The position numbers and the translations under genes were made by a program. A stretch of DNA of 64,000 bases from Amorphophallus konjac. Taxonomy: Eukaryota > Streptophyta > Magnoliopsida > Alismatales > Araceae. The notes under the pieces are model-generated. The model did not search any database and had not been told where the DNA came from. It worked only from the letters and a program-made list of their open reading frames with translations. Positions 20,615-29,911 of this stretch are shown here, piece by piece; the stretch's first letter is position 1, and every line of letters begins with the position of its first letter. The DNA lies in the NCBI GenBank assembly GCA_022559845.1, contig CM040123.1:293806642-293870641 (forward strand), read 5' to 3'.

Positions 20615-22931
20615 ATGGCGGAGCATCATCATGAGGCCGAGGGGCGGCAGAGAGATCAGGCCTCAAGGGTTTTCATGGTACCGTCGGAGCCTCTCCGTAG
20701 CGAGCTGAGGAAGGTTGATTTGAAGCGGCTGGAGAACCAGTATGGGCTGCCTTGGCGGTTCCAGTTCCTGGCGCCTGAGCCTCATGTGTCTAGCTTAACC
20801 ACCTGTTCCGACCTCTTTTGCTCCTTCCTCTTGGCCTGGAAGTGCGGCTTTCATCTGCCCCTCCATCCCTTTGTTTCCGAGTTGCTTCAGTTCTACCGGC
20901 TGGCTCCTGCCCAGCTGGTCTCCAACTCTTACACCCTCATCTTCTCCTTCATCTTTCTCTGTAGCCAGTGTGGGGTGCTTGCCTCGCTGGACCTCTTTAA
21001 TTACTTTTTTGAGTTGAAGGAGAATCCTCATGCGGGGAAGGGCTTCTTCTTCATTCAGGCGAAGTGGGGGAGGAGCTATGTGTCCCTTTTTGTGAAGGAT
21101 TCCTCTCATAAGGGGTGGAAGACCCAATATTTCAGGGTGGGCACGTCGGCGGTTGATGTGGTCTGAAATTTCCCGACGGCGCCTAATTTTCACCTGAATA
21201 TCCCTCCGAAGCAAACCGTGGTCTCCCCGGAGGTGGAGAAGGAGGCTGCCATCCTTCAGCAGCGTCACCGAGAAATTGTTGATTTGGTGACCTCATCCAA
21301 CATCGAGGGGTACCTTTCTCGGGTGCTCTTGCCGACCGGTAAGGAGTTTAGGGACTTGCTATCTTTCTTGTCAAGTAAGGGCCTTCCTTCTCTCAATTTG
21401 CTCTCCTTGGTTTAGATGCGAGGTGAACGGTTGAGGAGGAGGCACCGCCAGCCAAGCTGGAGGTCGTCGACTTGGATGAGACGCCGGCTCCAAGCGATCT
21501 CCCAGCTTCGGAGGCCTTATCCCGCGCCTAGGAAAAGGACCAGGGGGTCGCTCGGGACGATGCTTCTAAACGCCAGGGGGTCAAGCGGAAGGATCCCGTG
21601 GCGAAGTTGTGGCGGTCTTCAATGCAGGCTCAATCTGCCGAGAAGAAGCGGGCGAGGAAGGCGAGGTCACCCGCCCATCTGAAGAGGATTCCCTGCCGAC
21701 TCTCCCCTCTTCCGAGCAAGAGGGGGCCAGCGATGAAGGGGTCGTGGCTGATGTTGAGGCGCCGAGTGGAGCAGAGGGGCCACCAGACGAGGGGGCTCGA
21801 TCTGAGCCGTTTGAGGCTGGAGGGTCGCATGAGGAGGCAACTCAATCTCAGCCGACCGAGGTCGTGGAGGTACGCGGCGGGGCCGCTCATTCCAAGCCAA
21901 CCGATGGGGCCCCCGGGATGGGTTTGCCCAGGGGAGGTGCCCCAATCTCGGATGCTCCGGTGAGAGTTTCCCCTCCCTCGACCAGCGCCTTCAGCGTCCG
22001 GGCTTCACTGTATCGGGCATGTCATTCCCTGGCTTCACGAGACTAACGGGAGAAAGTCCGGAAGGGTCCCCCCTCCTCACTTTTTGAGCAACTTATGAAG
22101 GGTGGGCTGGTCTTGGCCTAGCTGGGAGCTGAAGCAGTGGATGCGTACGCTCGGGTGGAGTCGGAGCGGGAGGACCTTTCGTGGGCTCGTGGTGCTCTCG
22201 ATCGGAAGGTCGAGCATCTGAACCTCAATCTTGGGGACCTTCGACGGGAGATGGCCCCGCTCCGGGCGTTGGCGCAGTCGAGCCAAGCGGAGGCTCGATC
22301 GTTGGTGGAGCAGCTGGCCCAGGCCCGTCGTATGGTCGACTGGAAGAATGAGTTCCTAGAGGCGGAGTGTATGATTCAGGTCGAGCGCGGCGAGCATTGG
22401 AAGGCCGAGCGGGAGGTGCTCAAGGGCCAAGTCCGGGGGGCCGAGGATGCACTGACCGAGGCCGAGAGAAGGCTGTCCGAGTCAGAACAGAGGATAGTCA
22501 AGGTCGAGAGGCAGGCGGAGTTGGCCGGGGTGGAGGCACTCGAGCGACATAAGTGCTCAGAGGCCTATCACGCGGCTCTTCTCCAGGCTACCTTCCCTTA
22601 TTATGAGTCGGGCTATTGTCGGGGGCTTCAGAAGGGATTCTCCCAGGGCTTCGATCGGGCCATGATAGAGGCAGAGGCCCAAGCGTCTACGCTCATTTTT
22701 CCTTTCGGGCAACGCTATTACTTGGACTGGGGTTCGACCGACTCTTCCCATTATTCATCGAGTGAAGAGGAGGGTTGGGAGTCCTCACCCGAGCGATTGC
22801 CAACTCCAGCATCTTCGGGAGAGCACACGATCGAGACTATTCCCACACAGGTGGGGTTAGTGCCTGGGTCGGCCGTCGCCGATAATATTGGGGGTAGATC
22901 GTCTGGTGCTGAGGATGGGCCTGAGGCCTGA
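20615..22931 (+). pseudogene. T2 antisense gene with Transposase_28-like domain and coiled coil
   Basis: Exon 1 (20615-21374) encodes a domain resembling PF04195 ('putative gypsy type transposon', Transposase_28): the run PLHPFVSELLQFYRLAPAQL, then NSYTLIFSFIFLC and LFNYFFELK, matches the family pattern. An intron (21375-21415, GTAAGG to TTTAG) keeps phase into exon 2, an acidic linker and then a long coiled coil (about 22137-22600) with a C-terminal FPYYESGYCRGLQKGF motif and acidic tail ending at 22931. The gene is broken by TGA at 21164-21166 and 21424-21426, a TAG near 21530, a frameshift near 21650, a TAA near 22044 and a TAG near 22120. It lies tail to tail with T2 integrase, the place where extra antisense ORFs occur in Tat elements. 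Function unknown. Confidence 0.72.
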
Positions 22932-24047
22932 TGTAATAGTTCTCTCTTTCTTTTTTTTTCTTTCCCTTATGTAGTCGGGTAAGGCTTTTTTGGAAAATAT
23001 AATAGCGACAATATTAAATGCTGAATTGACTGTTTCTTACCGCTTTTGGTGTGATTTGACTATCAGATCCGTAGTCGTTGGAGAAGGCGCCGATTTTCTC
23101 TACAGATATCGCGCATGCCGATCTGTCAAATAACTGACATGGCGCTGGCACCTTTCCGTTTTTCCATACCCCCCTTAATGACTTGCCGCTTCACGCGTCC
23201 CGCTGGCGGGATGTTTGGGAAATGAGGTAACCATCTCAGGGAAAGCCCTTTTAGCGTGTTTTGTAAGGGGAGAGTCATTTAAGGCGATCAGCTCCCCCTT
23301 CGGCCTTTAAAAGGTCCGAGGGGTGTCTCCTTTTCCTTTCATCGCTTAAGGCCATCCCTGGCGGTTTCTCCTTCTTTCCCTTCTGCGAGGCGTTGTGTTG
23401 TCGGTCTTGGCGGGGCATGGAAGGCGCTTCAGAAGATGATGATGTAGATGGCGGTAGGAGGGAGGCTCCTGCTGTTTCAGTCTGGAAGAGGGTTTGTCAG
23501 TCGAGGGTCACTCTGGGAGAGGGTTCGTCATGCCGGAGCATGTCGCCCTCCTGTCCCTGACCTGTCGACGTTATTCTGAGGGGAGGGGAAAGCTAATTAA
23601 GCTCCCTCCTTTCTTGGCCTCCCCCTGCCTCCTCGTCCATCTCTGTCGTTTTCTTTTTCTCCCTCCTCATTCACTCTTTGGAGGATGCCTGCTCTCTCTG
23701 CCTTCCAAAGAGTTGGCAGAGAGGAGGCCTTCACTTGTATACCTTCCTCTTCTTCCCTCTCTTTCTGTTGTTTCTCCTCTTTTCCTCTTTCCTCCGAGCT
23801 TCTCAAACCAACTGGGCCGACTCTCCTTTGTCCGAGCCAGTTTCGCACGAGACAGAGTCAGTGGCTGGACGCAGGAGCGCTTACCGGGTTGGCCGAGCGT
23901 TTTGCTCGCGTTATAGTGCCAGAGGGTGTAATTTTTGTACATGTATACTGTATTGGCTGCGGCCTACTTGTTGTACATCAAAGTTTAATAAGAACAGAAG
24001 AATTGCGTTTATTCTAATTTTCTTACATGTGCATGCTTGCCAAATGA
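22932..24047. other. Spacer between antisense gene and T2 integrase
   Basis: AT-rich 3' flank at 22935-23010, then a promoter-like stretch with CTTTAAAAGG at 23305-23314 and an ATG at 23416 opening a 47-codon frame without recognisable domain. Pyrimidine-rich to 23850. The ORFs here have no family resemblance. It may be the remnant start of a second antisense gene, but this is only a suggestion. Confidence 0.35.
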
Positions 24048-25190
24048 TCAAAAGTAGAATTTGTGAAGATTTACCGCGTTCCATGTCCGAGGGATGAGTG
24101 TTCCTTCCAAGGTGGATAGTCGGTATGCTCCTTTCCCGAGCGTCTCGACCACTCGGTAGGGGCCTTCCCAGGTAGGGGCTAGCTTCCCCGCCGCCTCTAG
24201 TTGTAGAGATGCTTCGACCTTTCTTAGGATGAAGTCTCCCAGCTGGAAGTGTCTGTCTTGGACTCTGGAGTTGTAGTATCGAGTGATGCGCCGTTGGTAT
24301 TCCATTGCTTAGATCTTTGCAATCTCTCAGATCTCGTCCGCTAGGTCGAGGTTTTCTCGCAGTTTCTGCTCGTTTACCTCAGGTTTGAAGTGGACAACTC
24401 GGAGAGAGGGATTGCCGACCTCCAACGAAATTATAGCTTCCGTGCCATATACCAGCTGAAAAGATGTTTCACCGGTGGCCGTTCTCGGAGTAGTTCGGTG
24501 TGACCATAGTACGCTCGATAATTCCTCGAGCCAGCTTCCCTTGGCCTTGCCGAGGCTGGTTTTGATGCCTTTTAAGATAGTCTTATTGGCATTCTCGACC
24601 AGCCCATTAGTCTGAGGGTGGGCTATCGAAGTGAAGTGATTGCGAATGTTTAGGTCGGCACATCTGTCTCTGATGTAATGAGAATCAAATTGTCGACCAT
24701 TATCGCTTACGATCACTCGGGGGACACCATAGCGACAGATGATCGACTTCCAAACAAAACTCCATACGACTGACTTGGTGATCCTGGTGGTGGCTTCGGC
24801 CTCGATCCACTTGGTGAAATAGTCGATGGCGACGATGATGAACTTCTTCTGAGCTTGAGACATGGGGAATGGTCCCAAGATGTCGATCCCCCACCGAGCG
24901 AAAGGGTATGGCTCGGCAAGGGTGATGAGCTCCGCGGCGGGCTAATGGATCAGGTGGTCGAAGCGCTGACATTGGTCACACTTCTATACGTAGGTCGTGC
25001 AGTCGCGCTGGAGAGTGGGCCACCAGTAACACTGCGGGAGCAGGATCCTGGCGAGCAATATTCCTCCTTGGTGCGCTCCGTAGGTGCCCTCGTGTACTTC
25101 CTGAACCACGCGGCTGGCTTCATCGGTGCTGATGCACTTGAGGAGGGGGCCGGAGAAAGATCTGTGGTACAAGACATCGTCCAGCATGAC
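24048..25190 (-). pseudogene. T2 integrase
   Basis: Zinc-finger part at 24950-25187 (HEGTYGAH then CDQCQ). The core is at 24327-24878 with Asp in the WGID-type segment just before the frame, SDNGRQF and NGLVENANK. The C-terminal GPY/F-type motif WEGPYRVVE is at 24048-24305. In-frame stops near 24984, 24943, 24325 and 24308 break it, and each can be read as a CGA-to-TGA, CAG-to-TAG or CAA-to-TAA change. The catalytic triad itself appears kept. It would insert the cDNA, but this copy cannot be made in one piece. Confidence 0.83.
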
Positions 25191-25308
25191 GAAACACTAA
25201 GCTTGGTACTTGAGCTTCCGAGCCTCCTGAGGGTCGGGGGGCTCTTGAGAATCCCGAGCTAGGATATGTAGGGGGTCCGCTAGTCGCTCGGGGGTGCCGG
25301 GTCGACGG

Positions 25309-25589
25309 TCATAAGCTCAGACTCGATGCTTGGTCACTCAAGCTCTTTGAGAAAGACTGATCGTGTACTACGGGGTCGAGCGAGGAGGCCAGTCGAGAGA
25401 GGGCGTCCGCTCGGGAGTTTTCCTCCCGAGCTATCCGGACTACCTCAAAGCTCTCGAAGAGTTGGGCCATCCTCTTGACCGCCTGGAGGTACTTGACCAT
25501 TTGTCCTTCCCGAGCTTTGTAATCACCGTTGACCTGGCTAGCAACCAATTGGGAGTCAGTGTGGATTCTGACCCGCTCGGTCCTTAGTC
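25309..25589 (-). pseudogene. T2 second RNase H, C-terminal part
   Basis: This contains the TDSQLVASQVNG and NSRADALSRLASS motifs, the third and fourth acidic positions of the archaeal-like RNase H. The N-terminal half lies at 38176-38602, on the other side of the S1 insertion. The reading frame matches across the insertion once the duplicated GGCGA is counted once. Confidence 0.85.
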
Positions 25590-25594
25590 GGCGA
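25590..25594. repeat. Left target-site duplication of S1 (GGCGA)
   Basis: GGCGA precedes the left LTR and recurs at 38176-38180 directly after the right LTR, fixing the ends of S1. Confidence 0.93.
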
Positions 25595-26490
25595 TGTTAG
25601 CGCAGCAAGAGTGATATAGAAGGGGGGGATGAATAGATCACTCCCGATTTGAACAACTTCAGCGGAAAATCACTACTTCAAAAATCACCCAACCGAATAT
25701 AGCTAAACAAAATAGCTAATGCAGTGATAAACTAAGACAGAGTAATAAGATGCGATTGGAAGAGGCCATCCACACACAAGCACATTGCCAAGCAGATAGA
25801 GAGCATCAACGATTGCAGCAAACCACAGAGGAGACAAGAGATTTTAAGGTGGTTCGATTGTAGTCCACAATCTACATCCACCCCTCACTCCAACTAGAGT
25901 AAGGATTCCACTAGCCAATGCTAGAAACCTGCAGACTCAGTCTGCGAACAATGTGCTGCCACACAGCTTGAATAACCAAAGGAAATAAATCCCTCAACCA
26001 AACTCTGCTACCCACAGAGCTTGAAACCTGTTCCAGCTACCAGCTAGAATAGAACCGGAGATAGCTCTCCCTTCCTCCAACCCGAGGGAACCTGCTAATG
26101 ACAACCCGTCACTAGCAAAACTAGAGATCTATGATCTCTCTTCCTCTGCAGCCCAGAGGGAAACCGGAGTAACACTCCCTTCCTCCAAACACCGGAGGGT
26201 AACAACTCGAGATCAGATATATGAAGAAATAAAAGGAAAAACAGAAATGTAAACAAGACCAACGATGAGCACAAATAGTTTCAGAAAAATCAAATACAAA
26301 ATGTAGCTTCGAAGAAGCAAATTAGACTCTTCTCTCTCACTCAGACTTTTCTCTCACAGGACTGCTCTCTAATCTTTTCTCTCTATCTTTTTTCTGGAAC
26401 GTGGAGGCTCTCTCTCTTTTCTTCTTCTGCTCAGGAATTCTGCTCTTTAGCTTTCTCTCCTGTTCTGTCCATCTAATCGCAGAAGGCACC

Positions 26491-26500
26491 TTTTATATGG
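26491..26500 (-). promoter_or_regulatory. TATA box of S1 3' LTR
   Basis: CCATATAAAA on the minus strand, followed by GG. The other LTR has CCATATAAGA at the same place. It sits about 170 bp downstream, in element sense, of the end of the motif array. Confidence 0.55.
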
Positions 26501-26671
26501 CTTTCGACCTGAGTTTCAGGCCTTCACACGAGGGAGTCTCGTTCCCTCCCTTTCCAGAGCATTCTCGGATCACGTGCCAGGCATCATCCTCGGTTCACGT
26601 GCCCAATCATTGACCTGTATCACCTGCAGGCAGAGACAAAGAACTGTGATTAGTTAGTTCAGTTAGATACA

Positions 26672-28345
26672 AATGTATAGACATTAGGATATCAGATTAA
26701 GTAAGTGTGTACACTGAGGGAGTGTATAGACTTGTGAGACTTCAAGCGACCTCAGTGTATAGACTAGCTGAAGAATGCATTAGCACAAAGGATGAAATGT
26801 GTGGACTTCTGTGAAGTGTATGAGGCCCTCGAGTGTATAGACTCAGAGATGCCAAATAGGCAAGTGTGTCACAGTGTGAGAGTGTATAGAGTTGAGGTTC
26901 TTCAGCGAGCTCAGTGTATGGACTTGTAAGTGTTCATGCGATCTCAATGTGTAGACTTCATTCAGCAGTCAAGACAATGGATGTATGGAGTTGGTCGAGA
27001 GAAGGAGAATGAGTGTAAAGGCTTGTAATGAAGAGGAGTAGTGTGTAGACTTGAAGCACAACAGTATGCACTGTATGGACTTCAATGTATAGACGTTGAT
27101 GTATAGACTTCGAAGAGAACAATACTTGAAGGCATCGAATGTGTAGACATTGAAACAGCAGTTAAGCAAGTGTTTCAAATGAGAGAGTGTATACTCTTGA
27201 AAACAGCATGAGAGTGTATAGACTTGCAAGTGATATCGAGTGTATAGGGTTGAAGGATAACTGAGTGTCTAGACTTAGTGATGTGTAGACTTCCCAAAGA
27301 GCTGGACAGCGTACAGACTTGAACAAGTGAAGTCTGTTCAGACTTGAAGGTTCACAGTGTGTAGACTTTGGCAAAGCAACGTCAGTAAAGTTCCTAGTGT
27401 ACAGACTTACTGAACTGAGCGTAGGTAAAAGATATGAGGAATGTATAGACTTACTCAGTTCAGTTCAGAATACTGAAAAATGCAAACGCTGTACAGACAT
27501 GCTCAACCAGTCCGATGTACAGACTTGGACTTTCAACAGAAGGATGTACAGACTTGGAAAACCATGCCAATGTTCAGACTTCACCCCGTGCAAGCTACAG
27601 TGATTGAGTGTATAGACTTAATGGTCTCCCTGGCTGTACAGACTTGAGCACAGGCTGAACAGTCGAATGTATAGGCTTGCTTCCACCGACCAGTGTATAG
27701 ACTTTGTAAGCGTGAGACGTTGAATGAGACGGTGAGCATTGTATACACTTAGCCTTTGAGGAACGATGTATAGACTCTGAATTGTGAAAGCAGACTGTAT
27801 AGACTTGGAGTGTTCGAAGGACCATTGTACAGAGTTGGAATGTTTGAGCCAATGTATAGACTTCTGTAGGGCTGCCAGTGTATGGACTTGTACAGTGCAG
27901 CGAGTGTACAGACTTTGAGGCCGAAGACAGTGTGTAGACTTGACAAGCTCGAGGCCACCGTATAGACATGGGGTTCAGCTGAGAATGTATGGACTTTGAC
28001 GGAGTGAGACAATGTTCAGACTTTGAAGTTACATTGTGAATGTATAGACTTGAATGAGAATGGAGTGTATAGACTTGAAAGTCTGAAGGTGATGTACAGA
28101 CTTGGAGAGTTGAAGCCGATGTGCAGACTTGTAATGCGAAGCCAATGTACAGACTTTAAAGGCTATGAACAACAAGGCATGCTGTACAAACTTACTCAAT
28201 CAAACCGATGTATAGACTTTGAATGAATTCAACGGGAGAATGTATAGACATGGCCCCTTTCCGGATGTATAGACTTTCAGATAAACAGGCTACAGTCCTG
28301 TTGTATGGACTTGGATAGAAAGGTCAATGAATGGACTGACTAAGA
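26672..28345 (-). repeat. Interspersed short-motif array in S1 U3 (left LTR)
   Basis: I count some 55-58 occurrences of a motif close to TGTATAGACTTG on the plus strand (CAAGTCTATACA in element sense), often preceded by A/G plus A/G. Variants mainly change TATAG to TACAG, TGTAG or TATGG. Spacing is irregular, mostly 20-40 bp, and the spacers share no obvious sequence. Examples with the full word are at about 26731, 27213, 27606, 28040 and 28065. Confidence 0.93.
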
Positions 28346-28558
28346 TGATTAATGTACTGAGGGGTCGACTCATCAGCAAGGAGGGGTCGACCCACCACTG
28401 TCCAGACTCTGCAGACAGAGTGTAGACAGAATCAAGTAGAGCATATTATCTGACAACTATATGAACTGCACTCATTTACATGGTGAAACATGAATTAATC
28501 TAGAGATAGAAGATTGATTTATAGTGTGAGACATCATCAAAACCGTAGGGATGCAACA

Positions 28559-28571
28559 ATCTCCCCCTTTT
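28559..28571 (-). promoter_or_regulatory. S1 polypurine tract
   Basis: AAAAGGGGGAGAT on the minus strand directly before the 3' LTR, the start site for plus-strand cDNA. Further GGGGGAG tracts at 28762-28770, 29831-29839 and 29881-29889 fit the multiple-PPT habit of Sireviruses. Confidence 0.88.
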
Positions 28572-29911
28572 TGATGATGGCAACACTATGAATCAAGTAA
28601 TATCATGGCATATAAAGCAATTAACTGCAGCTTTAACAAACAAAGCAAATTCAAAGCAAGTGCAAGCATAGACAAATTAAACACTACTGCAGAAGCACTT
28701 CTTTCTCAAAAACCACTCCCCCACAACTCATGATCTGATCTACTGATATTGCTAAACTTCTCTCCCCCTTTGACATCAGCAAAAGGAAATGCAGAATATA
28801 TGAAAGTGCTGGAGACATGAGGACGAAGTGCAGTAACTGCTTAGTGCAGAAAGTCATGAGTAGGTCTTAAGAGAATAAGTGAGGTTCTAAACTCAAGTGA
28901 AGATTCTGTAAACTCCAGTACACAATAGAGACATAGAATGATAGAAAGGTTTATCAGCATACAAAGTGTATGATTTAGAGCAGGAGTTAACAAGTATGGC
29001 CTGATATAGCTGAGCATTCAACTATCCTACAAGACAGCAAGAGACAAATTCAGAGAGGTGTTCTCAAGGTATTGAGGACAAGCAATCCATTAGTTGCACA
29101 ACGACAAGGAATTTTTGAGATGATTTTCAAGAAGATCAATGAGTAAGTTGGTGATTCACTCTTTTGACATTAGAGAGACACCTTGATTAGAGGCCTGAAT
29201 CCCCAGTTACTCAGAGTGAGTACCTCATTACTTCCTTTTTTTTATTAAGGAACAGAGTTAGTAACTGTGGCTTTTGACATGAGAAAACACTTTGATTAGA
29301 GGTCAGAGTCCCCAGTTACTCACCAGCAAGCCACCATTGCTCTGTCATGTCTTTTCATTCATTTTTAAGCATTTGACACCTCATGACATAGGAGAAATAT
29401 TCATTTCATTGATGAAACTCCCAGTTTCTCAGTGCCCAAAACAAGACATGTTTGTTCAGTTAAGCCCTTGTGTTAAAGAGATAGAATGATTGAAAACAAT
29501 ACCAGAAGGACTATTTCTTGAAGTGAGTCTTGAAGTCTAGATTTCAAGCTGATTGGGTCAGATATCAAGACATACAGGTTTTGGCCTGAACCAGAATTAT
29601 TAACAATGTAGGAAGATATACCTTTTACAATTAATCTAGATCTCTGTAAGAATACTAAAGGAAAGATTCTGACTAGATTTTAGAATCACTGACTTATAGA
29701 CTTAAGAATTAGGTGACATTCTACTATCTGAGAGAACCACACTAGATCTGTCATGAAAACCAGCAAAGACACATATCTGGTCAAACTTTTTGAATCTATC
29801 AAAGAACTCTTCCTCTCACAGCTCAATCAGCTCCCCCTCACTCAAAGCAGTCCTGAAAGCTAACCAACAGATAGACAGAACTCCCCCTCACAAAAAGAAC
29901 AGACTTCACAT
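28572..29911 (-). other. S1 3' non-coding region
   Basis: About 1.3 kb without a credible ORF between RNase H and the 3' LTR. It holds the extra polypurine tracts and a roughly 110-bp imperfect direct repeat: GATTAGAGG followed by CCCCAGTTACTCA at about 29184-29216 and again at 29293-29325, with a weaker third copy near 29415. No env-like frame is present. Confidence 0.7.

Larger units (their letters stand above)
25595..28558 (-). repeat. S1 3' LTR (2,964 bp)
   Basis: It starts TGTTAGC and ends GATGCAACA on the plus strand. In element orientation, U3 is about 26500-28558 and is filled by the short-motif array (26672-28345). The TATA box is at 26491-26500 and R/U5 at 25595-26460. Confidence 0.93.

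Noticed and set aside
21150..21200. A second GGCGCC-type primer-binding site near 21180
   Set aside because: The GACGGCGCCTAA word lies within exon 1 of the Transposase_28-like gene, in frame, and no LTR border adjoins it.
22932..24047. A host gene between the Transposase_28-like gene and T2 integrase (frames at 23494-24097)
   Set aside because: The frames overlap in several phases and are Ser/Leu/Pro-rich without a domain or splice logic. Pyrimidine-rich leader-type sequence explains their openness.
27162..28226. Open frames of 65-125 codons rich in VYTL, SIH or MYRL words in the S1 LTRs
   Set aside because: These are translations of the repeated motif in several frames and both strands. 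Unit spacing is not in steps of three, and the frames break at different places.
26672..28345. CRISPR-like array (short repeats with unique spacers)
   Set aside because: The repeat is only about 11-13 bp, degenerate and irregularly spaced. It lies inside both LTRs of a plant copia element, and there are no cas genes. The likeness is superficial.
28572..29911. Envelope-like ORF of a Sirevirus
   Set aside because: The 3' region has no frame longer than about 65 codons and no membrane segment.
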